Below are positions 40,701 to 53,395 of a DNA stretch of 64,000 nucleotides, piece after piece (the stretch's first letter is position 1; every line of letters begins with the position of its first letter). Under the pieces are notes generated by a model that worked only from the letters and a program-made list of their open reading frames with translations, had not been told where the DNA came from and ran no database searches. The stretch covers positions 8,816,501-8,880,500 of the forward strand of contig JAGUCH010000002.1 of NCBI GenBank assembly GCA_019096065.1. The letters run 5' to 3'. The position numbers and the translations under genes are program-made. Source of the stretch: Paracyclopina nana (lineage: Eukaryota; Arthropoda; Copepoda; Cyclopoida; Cyclopettidae).

Positions 40701-42003
40701 GGCGCAAAACCCGGGACCCTCGGGGTCGGCTGCAAAGGAAACGGAAAATAATGGAGCTTCAAGTAGCATGAAATTACCATGAGATGGTATTACGCATAGA
40801 ATAGTACTCTATTGAGGATGTAATGAAAATCCGGTACTAACAGCATGATTTGGCACTGAGGTTGTGATCTTGGCATTGACATTATATAGTCAGCCTTGTA
40901 GCAACTTATTAGAGCGGAGATGCAATGGAAATCCCGGTATTATTGGCCGCGTGATCTGACCCACAATTGCACTGATCGCTCAGTAAATTAAAAGAAAATA
41001 CCGATGTAGCAGCATTCCAGAAATAAGCGTGGTCAGCTAATCTTAATTCTAGCTGGCATTGGCTTTTCATGTGTCCAACTATAATAATTGGAATGAGCTC
41101 ACCAGGATCGCCACAAAAGGTGCGAGTTCTAAAAGCTTCTTAGTATGCGTCCTTATACTACGGTATAATTGAGAAAACACTTGGAAGCGAATCCGAATGG
41201 ATACGTGCCAATATCCCTATTTCACTAGATGAGATAACGACGATCACGCCTGGTGCAAAATCAGAGCCAAGATGAAAGCCCCTCCTTGATTCTGGCTTGT
41301 TTGCTAGATGAGTCGATTAGTTTTGCAATTACGCTCGCGACACCATCATATACTCTATATAGAGTAGTATATGGATGGTCCTTATCGGCCTCACTAATTG
41401 CGTGCTGGTAGACAAATGGACTCGCGTATAGTGCTACTATATTGTGCGTGTGAAAAGGGACGTCGACATCCCCATCAAACGAAAAATAAAAGAAGTGCTG
41501 TCATCTCGTATGAGAAGTGAGTGCATCAATTTGCTACTATGGCAAGATTTCGCAGGCCAAATTGACCGAATCTATGAAGGGCGAGACAGATAAGCAGGGG
41601 GTTAAGGGGGACACCGGCCGCGGTAGCACGAAAGTGGTGCGGGCAATCTGATAATTCAGCGGCATAATCCCGGATTGCTCCACTTCTTACGGCTATACAT
41701 ACCAAGCCAGACCTCGGACGGCCTCCGGATGTCTCCGGAGCCGCCCCCGGAGCTGCCGTTCTTCACAAAGCCAGGCTTCAAGGGGAACGAGGTGACATCC
41801 TTGGAGGAGGAGATGACCGAGTGCCTGCGTGTGGATCCCTTGGGAGGCGGGGGAACGATAAGGCCAGCCCTGGGCAACTTGGTGGTGTACTGCGGCGGGC
41901 CCGAGGTCGGAATACTATCCGTGGGCCTGTGCATGTTCTCCCATTCCTTCAGCACGGATCCCTCGCCGTTGTTGAACATCACCTTGGACGAGGGACTGGC
42001 CAT
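37787..42003 (-). CDS. Stomatin/MEC-2-like band-7 membrane protein, eight coding exons
   Basis: Exons in transcript order: 41703..42003, 40574..40729, 39568..39668, 39279..39376, 38681..38842, 38544..38622, 38399..38485, 37787..38005, all GT-AG and in frame, giving 400 residues. The N-terminal exon (MASPSSKVMFNN..., Pro/Ser-rich) is assigned by frame and donor only, so another first exon is possible. Exon 2 has the stomatin hairpin membrane segment (VLTMFAALLVIVTLPFSLC) then YERSVIFRLGRL. The band-7 core follows: GAKGPGIFFIIPCTDSY, SVTVSVDAVVYYRV, TRLLAATTLRNVLGTKNL, QLQRAMAAEAEAAREARAK, and YLQTLNSISAEKNSTIIFP. Known role: cholesterol-binding oligomeric scaffold at the inner plasma membrane that modulates ion channels; MEC-2 and STOML3 act in touch sensation. 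MEC-2-like extended ends suggest that subgroup, without certainty. Confidence 0.9.
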
Positions 42004-45000
42004 GGATGTCTCAAGTTCTATTGTATATTGGGCTTTCTTCCGCCTCGCTTTTCGTCGCGTTCGAGGCCTTTATTTCCTTTCTTGCTTGCTCGCTGGTTGT
42101 CGAGCCCAGCTAACGCCCATCTATATCTGGCCGAGTTCCAACAGTGATTCTTTCTTTTTTCACAAAGGTGATGATGATGGCATCATGATGATGATGATGA
42201 CGATAGTGAGATGATGCCAAACGTGTATTAGTTGGATTTTAGGACTCGCGCGAAGCTTCTTCTTCTTTTCGCAAAGAGGCTTATCATTCAAAGTTGACGT
42301 GCCACCACCTTCTTCCAGGAAAGGGGGCCGTTGGCGGATCACTCCTTCTGCTGCTGGTAGTAATGGCCGTCAAGATTCCATCTACACTTTGTCTCCTCTG
42401 CTTCTGCACCCGCGGTGGTGGATGAATTTCGTGATGTGCCATTTACACACCTCACAATGATGGATCACACTTCAACTTTTCTGCCAACAGCATATCATCA
42501 TCAAACAACCTCTAGCTGGGCTGCTCACGCTGCAGACTTTATGACCTGCATTTCTCTGCTTAAAAAGCAATTATATACTCCCCCCCAACAAAAACTTTTA
42601 ATCAATGCACCTGGCTTTTTGTCAACTTCCAAACTTGTATTACATCATATTGCTATTTAGGAAATTACAAATCTCAAATTGAATATGCTCGAAGAGGACA
42701 CAGAAGTAGGGAGAGCACCAGCTCATTTCCTCTTCTTCGCATGGAGTAATTGAAGCAGAAAAGTTTCCTCTTATGAGAAAGAGAGAGATGAAACTCAGCT
42801 TTATCCCTCTCTGAGGAAGATGCAGTTGCGAGCACTTGACCAGCAGCTTCTTATCTCGTAACATACTTCCTCGTCTTTCAGCGAACGAGTGCGCGTCAAT
42901 TCCGAATTTGATGATGATATGCACCTTTAGGCATTCGTTGCGCTCTATGATTCAAGGAAAAGTTATGAATTGTCCTTCTTTTTGGCGATGCAGTGGCGAG
43001 GTGAAAGCCAGCTCGACTACTGAAGAATCTCAGCTCGCGCGGGTTTCCTCGCGGCTCTTTTTCCGAACCGTCTTCCAGGGCTCGTTTCCCCGCTGAGCGC
43101 CGCCCACCTCGATCCTCTTTCCCAGATCCCCAAGAATAAGAGACAACGAGGAACTGGGTGGTAGTGAAAGCACTATTGTGACCAATGGAGCGAAAAAGAA
43201 TCATCTATGGCATGATTTATTCCCTGTTTTCGCCCAAATAATTTATGCCACGAACCAACTACGGTAGAGAACGTGGTCAAAGGGGTGCAGTAGCTTTCCC
43301 CCAAATCAATGCCTTCAAATTGCCACTCTGGGGAGTTTTTTCGTGGGGGCTTTCGAAATTGAGCATCTACATAAATTCACCCCTATAGTCCTCAGTCTAG
43401 TCAGTGTACCACTATATTTGCTTTTCCCAGCTGATGCTGCCATCATTTGAATCAGGGAGGATGGTGATCTGGCTTCACTGTCTACCATGGTAGGGGGTAA
43501 ACAAAAGTTTTTTCCTTCTTCCCCCACCATCCATGCATCCCAGTCAGCCAGTATTTTAGTGCATACCATAAATGTCGTCGATTACTGCTAGCTACTGCTG
43601 CTGCTGTGGAAACATTTCTGGGGGTGGATCTCAGCATGTCAACTTGGTTGAGATCATTATGCTTCTGCTACATTTACCTTTACTCTATAGCAAGGGGAAG
43701 AATCAATTTTCTCTTTATCGACGATGCTACAGATTTGCTAGAATCGCAACGAACAGTCCAGGAAACAATGCACTTTCCCACTGCGAAACAAATGTAGGAA
43801 ATAAGAGATTTTCAAGCTTGGTAGTGGCGGCGAATGTACCTCATCATCATACAGAGTACGTAGTATGCAGTATGCTTCTTATATAAAACTTTTTTTCCTC
43901 TTGAGGGGTGGATGGGTGCTTTGGTCGTGGACAGCAGACAGACTAGCAGACGCTTAGTACCTTCACCACCAGAGCCATGGCATACTATTGAATTACTCCA
44001 GTGAGTTGTGAATCCACATTTCCGCCCGACCCAGAATCTCGTCATTGTTGAGTCAATAAGAAAACTTTTCTTCCTCGTCATAATGGTTGGTGGCGTCGTC
44101 TGGCATCATTAGCCAGAACTGTGCCATCTTTGGCGAGGTTCCTCCGTCCTTCCCCGCGCACAAGCAGAAGAACTTGCAGCTTGGGGTGGTGATTGAAACC
44201 CGAGGAGCATTAATCTTGCCTTTGCTGCTGGCGTGCAAAAATCTGGGTTTCTTTGCACATTCCAGCTCTATGTCATCGACTTTAAAGCCTTGAAATTTAT
44301 CATCCTGCTGGCCCGAAAATACCTTTTAGTGCCACCGCCTCTTCTCTCAAGGATTACTTCTCTTTCTTCAACAAGCCAAGAGGAGGAAGCTAGCGAGCAT
44401 CTTATAAACTCATAATAGTAGTAGCAATCTCTTCTGCATACCATTTATAAAAACTACCTCACAATACACATCAAAGTCTCCTTGAGCTAGGGAGCTTTTA
44501 AAAATTGCTGTATGTTGAATATGAGCGTGCGCGCAATTTTCGAGAATCATTTCGCACATGCGTGACATCTTGAAGATGGAAAATAGATTCTAGGGATACA
44601 AGTTTTTTGGCCAAGAATAATGTACCAACTTTCTGTCCCAGGCTGCCAAGGTTTTAAAACTGCATTTCCAATCTGAATTTTCGTGTCCAATACCTTATAA
44701 AAGCAGCCATGTTACACAGTCTTTCTCTTCTCGATCCTATAGCTGGAATTGCGGACGGTGAAATTCCATTTGCACCACTGACTGAACTCGTTTCTACAAA
44801 TGAACGCCCAATCCCTTGGGATCTAGAGAGCTCAAAATGTATTCATCACTTTGCCGTCACGCGTAGCACCTAAGTACACTATATACCTAGCTAGGTGCTC
44901 TGTTACTGCAGAATAATTTTTCTGCCCGATTTCAGTAAAAGCCTCTTATTTTGCTCAGCAAACAAAGAAGGCCTCATTCAGATGAGAAAGCAGACTCTGA

Positions 45001-46751
45001 TGATATGCATTGATTCCCATATTGCAATTTGCTAATGGCTGGCACCATCGCGCTCTTGAGATTTATCTCAGCCCATTCTTCTCTACCCATAAATTAAGTG
45101 ATTAGGGCCATAATGTCCGTCATCAAGGCGCTTTTGCTAATAAACAGTGAAGTTTACACAATCTCAGCATATACAGATTTCTTCTTCGCTAGCTACAAGG
45201 AACGAGTTGCAGACAAACATTGACGTATGGCGTTGCCAAATAGCTGGAGGGGCCTCGACCTTGCCACATGATACAAGCACTACTGCTACAGTATGCTTTC
45301 ATTTTGTTCAGAGCGTAACTTTTTCAGCAGGAACGAGGCATAGCTGGAAGTACGGAGCATGGGCTGTGTAATAGCAGCTTTTGCCAAAAGGAGGATCATC
45401 GCGTATTTAACCCTATCGCTGCTGAGATCAAGCTTGATTGATGACCGACAGAGAGAAAGTAGTTTACGCGGAACTGTTTGTAGATCCCTGCATCATCATC
45501 CCAGGGGGTGGGTGCGAGATCAAAGAGTTGAGGGAAAAAATCCCATGTCAAGACAGCTTGCGAAAAACCACTCTGGTCGCCATTGTGGTACGTATATAAG
45601 TACGTAATCGATTGATGCGCTAGCATGCCTATGATTTGGTCATTTTTCCCCCCACACAAGCCATGAATGCAAGCGCACTTTTGCATTATCTCTGATGATG
45701 ATTTGCTCGTGAGCAAGCAAGTCAGCAGGCATTTCATAGACATGCTAGATGAGATTAGGATTAACTCCCCCTAACCCTCTCTCACATTTGGATGAGGGCA
45801 CCTCAAATCCCCCATACACTTTTCTATAGCTCTTCTAACGAGGCGTTTCATTTGAAAGCACACTCTGCGTACCACCTTATATTAGTTCGCATGTCTGCCA
45901 TTTCGTCTCAATTCCTCCCAAGAGACTGGCAGTAGTTAGTATTTGTTGTTGTAGCCCTCTCTCCTTGCGAGGCCTGATTTTTGGCAACAGATAGTGAGTT
46001 CACCGGAAAGGCCGATTGATTTTCCAGGAGTGGAATGTCATGTCAGTTGACAGGAACACGCAAGCAATTATAGTGAGCGGACATCTGTCGCTCTCGCACG
46101 GTGAGAAATTCCAATATTGGAGGCCCCCAAGATCGAGTCAAGGAACCAATGATCGACCTCTTGATGTCACCGTTGACCTTGGCGTAACTTTCGCATAATG
46201 AACTTTCAAATGACCCCCCTCAAGTGCGGGTAGGCAGCGCTTGCGCGCAGGCAGCCTCCAATGTTCAGCCATTTTCAACTTTACTCAACTTCCGTACACG
46301 AGATTAGAATGTCCTTGATATTGATGCTGCCATGGCCTTGAAAAAGTTGTGCTCGCCACCTCCTCGGGCCGTCTTGAAATTGAATCCACTACTTGAGGCC
46401 TTCTCGAGTCCACTACAGCCAACTCTTCTCATTTCCACTTTCCAATATGCACTCAATATGCTTTCTTGGCACTCCTTCAGTTGAGAGAGGTTGCGTGAGC
46501 GCGCGCTGCGAACTTTGCGTTCAAAAGTGAAAGCCCTGTACGCGACACAAGTGAATTCATGCACGCTAGGTATGTGGTGGTTATTCGGAACAAAATAGCT
46601 ATCATATTGTAACATTAATAATTAGAAACATCGATCGGTCGAGTGGGCAGAGTTGCTGCAGTACGTGTGTTGGTAGTGGAGTACAATAAATGGAGTCACA
46701 TTTAGTAATTGCATTGTAGTAGAAGTTGGGTTAAAGATTCCTTTTTTTCGG
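42004..46751. other. Interval between stomatin and GPCR genes, 4.7 kb
   Basis: It contains short simple repeats (ATGATG-type at 42170..42210) but no recognisable protein or RNA gene. ORFs of 60-115 codons on both strands overlap and look random. It may hold the stomatin promoter and 5' UTR and the GPCR 3' UTR. Confidence 0.4.
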
Positions 46752-48050
46752 CTAGACATCCGTGGCTGATGAAGAGGCCCGGAAAGTGACAGACGGCTTG
46801 TCAGAGATAGATCGGTTATGATCAACCAGGCTGGATGGAGCTCCGACCGAAGAAGCAGCAGAAACATCGAGGCTGCGGTTGCTCCTTAGCAGTGGCCTTG
46901 ACGAGGCCGAAGCTGCTGACGATGAATTAGTTGAAGTTGTCAGGCCTGTGGGCAGGGCCTCCTCTTTTTTGCGGCAGCACAAGATGTTGCAGAGCGTGGC
47001 TCCAATGTTGGTGGAAAATAGGCAGTAAATCAAAGGGTTGGCTGCAGAGTTGAGCGGCGCCAGGCTCTGGATGAAAGTAGCCACCGCCACGGTAGTCGAG
47101 CTCTCCGGAATGAGCTGGTAGACCTGCAGCAAGTCGAACATCATGTAGGGGCTCCAGCAGAGGATGAAGACGAAGATGATGACAAAGGTCATCTTGACCG
47201 TCTTCACTTTGGCCTTGGGGATGAGGCCTCTGGAGGAGGCCCTCCGGGACTCTTGCTCATCCTCGTTGGCTCCGGATGAGGCCCTCGCCTTGTCCGCGTT
47301 CGTCTGCATGGCCTTGCTCTTCTTCCAGATGGTGATGACGATGATGATGTAGCAGGCGCTGATCAGGATCGCGGGGATGAAGAAGAGCGTGATGGCAATG
47401 AGCGTCATGTACACCTGCCATTGCCACGGAGCGTCAAAGTTGATCCAGCATTGGTTGCCGTATCCCTGAATGTCCTTCACATGGTAGAGGATGAGGATGG
47501 GCGAGGAGAAGAGGGCGCTGAGGAGCCAGGCCACCGCGACGAGGATGCGGGCCCTGCGCCAGCTCCCGCTGAAGTTCATCGGGCGCACGATCGCGTCGTA
47601 GCGGTCGATGCTGAGGGCCACGAGGACGTAGGTGGAGGAGTAGGTGACCACGCACTGGAGGTAGCGAATCAGCTTACAGGCCACCGTGCCAGCCTCGAAC
47701 GAGATGGTGATCTTCCAAATGATGTCCGTCAGCACGGAGATGAGGCCAACGCCAAGGTCAGCGGCGGCCAAGTGCTTGATGAAGAAGTTCATGCGGGACT
47801 TGTGGCCCTTGGACATCATCAGGGCGGCCAGGACGGCCGCGTTGCCCACCACAATGAGGACAAAGAGGATCCAGAGGAAGGTGAGTTGCTCTGTCTGGTA
47901 GAAGTTGATTGCTGAGGCTGCCGTGGTAGACCCAAAGGCCGACGCCACCGTGGTGGAAATGTTGAAGGAGGAGGTGGAGGCGAAGACCATCTCGAACCTC
48001 GTTGGGTAGCCGCTGGTGGCAGCGATGGCCGCGGTGGTGGAGGTGGCCAT
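46752..48050 (-). CDS. Crustacean cardioactive peptide (CCAP) receptor-like GPCR, single coding exon
   Basis: 432 residues with seven membrane segments from about 55 to 365. The N-terminus is Ser/Thr-rich with an NIS glycosylation site. TM1 region [25 protein letters not shown], split by family comparison into EQLTFLW and VGNAAVLA, matches arthropod CCAP receptors. Other matches are [35 protein letters not shown] (DRY), [18 protein letters not shown] in loop 3, [14 protein letters not shown] in TM6, and [17 protein letters not shown] in TM7. Disulphide cysteines are present ([15 protein letters not shown]). A CC pair after TM7 may be palmitoylated. Known role: receptor for the cyclic nonapeptide CCAP, in ecdysis behaviour and heart rate. 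The group is related to vertebrate neuropeptide S receptor. No intron interrupts the coding frame. Confidence 0.92.
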   Translation of the reverse strand: MATSTTAAIAATSGYPTRFEMVFASTSSFNISTTVASAFGSTTAASAINFYQTEQLTFLWILFVLIVVGNAAVLAALMMSKGHKSRMNFFIKHLAAADLGVGLISVLTDIIWKITISFEAGTVACKLIRYLQCVVTYSSTYVLVALSIDRYDAIVRPMNFSGSWRRARILVAVAWLLSALFSSPILILYHVKDIQGYGNQCWINFDAPWQWQVYMTLIAITLFFIPAILISACYIIIVITIWKKSKAMQTNADKARASSGANEDEQESRRASSRGLIPKAKVKTVKMTFVIIFVFILCWSPYMMFDLLQVYQLIPESSTTVAVATFIQSLAPLNSAANPLIYCLFSTNIGATLCNILCCRKKEEALPTGLTTSTNSSSAASASSRPLLRSNRSLDVSAASSVGAPSSLVDHNRSISDKPSVTFRASSSATDV

Positions 48051-51000
48051 GTTCTACATTGGCCAGTAGTGTCAACGGAGCTTTCGCTGTGCGTCTTCCC
48101 CTCGGAGGCTGCAAATTTCCCATTGGCATGTTTCAATGCTTGGTCCATCAGCATCCTCATCATTGTTGTCTGCAGTCCTCCAGCCTCGCCGAGGCTGCTG
48201 CTGCTGCTCTACTTTCGGTCGTCCCCTTTCCACTTCTACAAGCTCACGTTCTTTGTCAATTGAGATTGAGGCCCTAGCGGCTTCTGGTCAGCCAGCCGTA
48301 TTTCCTTGGCTGCTCGCTGCACCACCACCACATGCTGGCCTTTTTCAGACGGAAATCGACATAAAGGGGTCAACCGTAGCCATATAGTCCAAATACGTGC
48401 GTAGGACGATTGATAAAAAGAGAGAGTGCATTCAAGGCTTGGCACGATTGATTCGCTGTCAATGCAATATGAGCCATATAAAAGAGTCCATATCTGCACT
48501 GGTGCAGTTCAACATGAGCCCTACGCGATGTCAGCATTCAGTCTGTGAAAAATCTCTTTATTTGACCTTCAATGCTCTTTATTTGGCATGCCGCGCGCGA
48601 AGTTGGCGCGCTGCTCTTTTAATTTATGCTCCCATGGGACTTCGTTCCAACTCATTTATGCGCCAAAAGATAGCTATAACAGTTATATGCAGCCCGGGCT
48701 ACTCTCCACTTGATTCTATGAGTTCCCCTCCTCTTCTGTGTCGTTTCTTCTGGTCGCAGCGCGACGGCTGCAATTTTCTGAAACGTCTCATGAGACAAAT
48801 CGTTTCCAATTTGACTTTTGATTCGATTGAATTCTTCTCGTTCGTATAGCAGGCAGACACATTATTGACATGCATGCTGCATATGTCATGTCTACCAACC
48901 GATTCGCCGACTTCCCTCAAAGGAGAAGATTTCTGGCCCTAATTGGGATATGTGACGGTTAAAGTTTGTAATGTCTGCGTCCTGTCTAACTGCAATTAGA
49001 TGTATCTATTGGTGGTGTTCGAACATGGGGAGCCTTTGACTGAACCGAATTGTTGTAGTGCAAACAGACGATCCATTAGTGCTCCCCACACGTATGTGTA
49101 CACAATTTCTATTCAGCACCTTTCTTTCTGCTTATGCTCACGTTTCGGCGTTTGCAATAGATATTACGGAGGACATATTGGATGCGCCCTGTAGCAAAAC
49201 GCAGGCATCATTCACGACGTTGGCCAAGGTAAAATGACCTTTTCCCTTCGTTATCCTATCATTACAGCCTTGTTAGCCAGTCCTCTATTTTTTGGCCCTC
49301 GATTGCTTTTGTGGCAATGATAGATATACGCGATAACAAAGCCGCCCTCGCCAACCTGTTACTCCCTTTATGCGAGTAGCATATACTACTACGTGCTTTT
49401 TCTGCAACACACGTTGATCTAGCTACACAAAAAACGGTGGAAGAAGAAAGAATTGTCGGCTGAGCTGCGGTCAAAGGAAGAGCTTGTGATCCCGGACAGA
49501 ATAAGCTTTCTAAATTCTATCAGCGTGTTGTGAATCCGTAAAGAATCTCCTTCTCTTTTTTCTTCTTCTATGAGTTTTTTGCGGGTCTCTTCACCACTTC
49601 TCACGACGAGAAAGATATGAATTTCGCCATTTTTATGCTACACTTTTTAATTTTAATCTGATGAGGAGCCTGAGCTCGTGGGTTTTCTAATATGAAGCCT
49701 AACCGCGTACCATGGCAATAAAAAAGGCTTCAGTCCCTATAAGCAATTAAGTACAATATGAGCCCTTCTCCAACCAGAGTGGAGGCTTCTCTTTGCAGGT
49801 TCTGCAGCAGCCTCCGGTCGATAAAAGTATTCAACAAGCTGCCCCGTAGAAACAAACAGCAAAAAATATCTAGAGCAGCAAATTCCTGTCAGCAGCAGCA
49901 GTAAACTATAAAGCAAAAGCGCGTCATAAGCCAGCAAAAAAAGTCGGCCAGGAGAACGGAAGAAAGATGGGCAATTTGTGCGAAGCTGCTATAATCATAA
50001 AAAGTCGAAGAAGATGCACATCATCAAGCGCCCTTCTTTGGCTCAGTAGCTAAAGGCATAGATATTGTTTAGGATACGGAAGCATATGCGACACGACCAT
50101 ATCGTCAGATTGCATCTACAACATTGTTGTGCGAGAGTGCCAAAAAAAGGCAGCGATTTCCTGCATCATATGCAAGCCTCAGGCTGCTGTTGGTTAGTCG
50201 GACCCGCATAAACGAGGACATTTATATGCACTCAGTGCTTCTTTTGGCTACCCAAATGGCTGCATGGGAAAAGAATAGTGGTGGCTCAGCTGCTTATTAT
50301 TACAAAACTACTTGTTGTTGTTGTTCCTCACAATCGATTTTCAAGGCCTTGCCAGAATAGTGTGGTACGCATTATAGATGGGAAGGCCCCCGGAGGAGGA
50401 CAGCAATTACTCCATTTGAGGAGGGCCTTGCCCTATGAAAGTAATGCAATAATGCCTAGCTCCCCTGGCCACATGGAAATGACTGCCGATCGACTGCAAA
50501 GAGGCGTAAAATCAGGTGCCCAAAAGGCCAACCTGTTGTTGGCCAGCTTCTCAAATAAATTATTATGGGAGGTCAGTCTTCTCCTTTGAGAGATCCAAAG
50601 TCGACAACGGCCTTGGTATTGTGGCCAGGCCTTAAGGAAACTTTGATCTCGCTGCTTGTGCAAGAGGAGGAATTCGGTGGCTTGGAAAACACTTGGATAC
50701 CCCCTGCGCATAGTCGACGAGAACGTGCTCAGGAAAAGTCACTCTTTTAATGCCCTCCAACATAATAAACCTTATCTCAAATTAGTTCAACAAAGCTTCC
50801 TAGCAAAGAGAACTTTCAGTGGAAGAAAAACCCACAGCAATATTGAATTGGTTTGCACCACATAAATTGTGCGACGAGGGGTGGTCAAGCTCTAAGCAGC
50901 TCGGCACAAAATTGAACATTATGGCTACTGAACTTCGTGATTCCGACCAAATAGGAAAGCTATTAGGAGCTTTCGGAATACATCCTTCTTTGCGCGAAGA

Positions 51001-51429
51001 TTAAATGCGCTTACTCACGAATACATATAGTATTATGGGGCTACAGTAGCGTCAGAGCTAAACGATATCCGCAATTGTAGTTCGTTGTAGTATCAAGGTC
51101 AGTTTAATGCAGACAATTGGAGCCAGATTCTGATCTAAGCCGCATCTTGGACTACATGTCAGCCAAAAGAATCTAATTTGAGCAAGGCCCTGGCCCTGGA
51201 GTACTATATTATAGTATGTGGCTTACAGCAGTTTTGCTGCGTCAGGAACGAGCACACTCAAATTACCGATAATAGCCCAGATTGTAAAAAAGCCCTACTG
51301 AGGAATAGCATAGGTAGTGATGTATGACAACTCGATAATAGCTGCAAAGTGCTGTCATTGTATGTCTGTCACTTACACAGTTCGGTTTTTTGGTGAGACG
51401 AAGCAAGCCGAGTAACAAGAAACTTCCAC
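48051..51429. other. Gene-free stretch upstream of the GPCR
   Basis: It should contain the GPCR 5' UTR and promoter. Overlapping ORFs of 60-150 codons on both strands show no known domain. I see no RNA gene. Confidence 0.4.
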
Positions 51430-53330
51430 ACTAGAATTTGAGCCTTATGAATATAGGGATTTATAAGGCTTTATTGACTCATAACTATGGTATAAGTAGG
51501 TGCTGTATCAGAGATTTATGTGACATTTTCGGCAAAATTTATAAGGGAGCCCAAAAAAAATGACGTTACTACATTTTATCATGATTGGCAGTGAATGTCA
51601 CATATTGTAAAAACTTGCCTTGATTCTGCTACTGCATATGACCAGGCATCATCTGAGACCTTACATTTTGCAATTAGACAAACTTCTCCGACATCAATAA
51701 TGCCTCATGAATCTTAAGATTCATACCCGTTTGATGACAGCTGAGAAAATCATGCTAGCTGCTCAATTATGTGTTATTTGCACTGCTGACATGAATGTAT
51801 GCATGAAAACATATCCTCCAGCTGCTAATGACACTTGAGCGAGAGCCATGATGTGAAATATTTTTTTTTTAATTCCTTGTATTTTTACTCTCCTATAAAA
51901 CCCTTATAAATATCTTAATTTATAAGTTAAAGTTAGTTGTTTAATATGAGTCAACTTTATTTCATCATTTAAAAAAAATCGCTAATACAAAATTGTCCCT
52001 TATGCTACGAGAAATTTATGTGGGTTTATAAGGGTGCAGCCTTATAAAACCCTCCTATAAATTATGAGAATTATAAGAGTTCAACTTATGCTCAGAATTT
52101 ATGAAAGTTTGTCATGGTTAAGTTACATCCTGAAACTTCTCCATGATACAATAATTCTGGAGGTGCTTAAAGCAAGACTCTTTGATAATTCAATATCCAA
52201 GATATCATGACAAAATTTGAAAAAAAAAATGAATTTCAGATATTTCATCAAAATAAATGCATTTGAAAATTAAGGGAAAAATATAATATGCCAAAGCATT
52301 ACAAGCTGTTGCTGTGTAATTATTGATCAAAAATAAGTTTATATCAAATAATATTAATGATTCTTGAAATGTTCTGCTTGTATTTCAGCTACTTCTTTTA
52401 AACAGTAAACTAAAATAATAAAAAAACTAGTCACAGCGCCATCTACAAACAGTTTTTGAAACTATATTAATTCTTATAAGCGTAAGGTAATGAAAGCCTC
52501 ATGACACAAGCCTTTCATTAGTGATTTATATGAGAGCGGTTTTTTTCAAAGTTAAGTCTAAGTCAAGAAGAATCTGACAGAAGAAATCTATAATTGTAGG
52601 AACAGAAGAATTTCTAATTAGGAATATAGCATTTCTACAAGTTTTAAAGAATATGCTGAAAGGATTACAACATCCCAAGCTAATTAGCATAATTTTATAA
52701 AAATGTGTAACTGTATGATATAAATCCCTTATAATGGTATAAGGGATTCATATGTAATGTAAATTGATGTAGTTCCTGGACAAAAGTTGAATTTCACTCT
52801 ACTAGCAGGCTATCCAAACTAAATGAAGGCATCAAAAGTAGTGAAATGCATTGATTTAAGGTAAATGCAAAGTCACCCCCTGACTCATTTTTATATGACA
52901 CAATCAGGGATTTATAAGGGACAATAAATTTCATTAAATCTGATTTTTCTCAATTTTTTACTTATCATATGATATTTATTTTTAAATATCTTGAATAAAC
53001 AGATTAAGGAGAATCATGTTAAGTTATTTTTTCCTTGATTTGAGCACATTTAGTTTTTATGACTGTTTTATGATGGACATGTCAGCTATAAAACTCTAAT
53101 TCTGGCATAGGGGTATTATGATGCAGATGTAATTTTGGAAATTAATGAAGAAAAACATAATTTCTCTCTACTAGCAGTGAACACATACTGTTTGAAGGTA
53201 TAATCACTGATGAAATGAGTAATATCCTTGAAATCTTAAAATTTGAGATTTCAAATTTCCAACTTAAGGCACAAAGAGGGATTTATAAGAGTCCATAAGG
53301 GACATAAAAAAAGAGAAAAAGGTCGATTTC
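51430..53330. repeat. AT-rich tract with dispersed GGGATTTATAAGGG-like motif
   Basis: TTATAAGG or its reverse complement CCTTATAA recurs irregularly, for example near 51455, 51538, 51900, 52025, 52048, 52725, 52738, 52910 and 53283. It often sits in a longer frame GGGATTTATAAGGG. No ORF is supported. The origin is unknown: an old tandem array pulled apart, or clustered fragments of one element. Confidence 0.45.
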
Positions 53331-53395
53331 AATTTTTTTACTAATCTTAAGATAATTTTTTCTTCATAGCTCCACTTACCACATATCAGAGAAGC

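Noticed and set aside
41341..41378. Short palindrome CATATACTCTATATAGAGTA as an operator-like site
   Set aside because: Isolated 38-bp AT-rich hairpin in a stomatin intron, compatible with chance.
47421..47915. 164-codon plus-strand ORF
   Set aside because: It is antisense to the CCAP-receptor-like coding exon and mirrors its codon pattern.
51430..53330. Regularly repeated motif as a CRISPR array
   Set aside because: Motifs are short, irregularly spaced and in both orientations, in a eukaryotic context without spacers.
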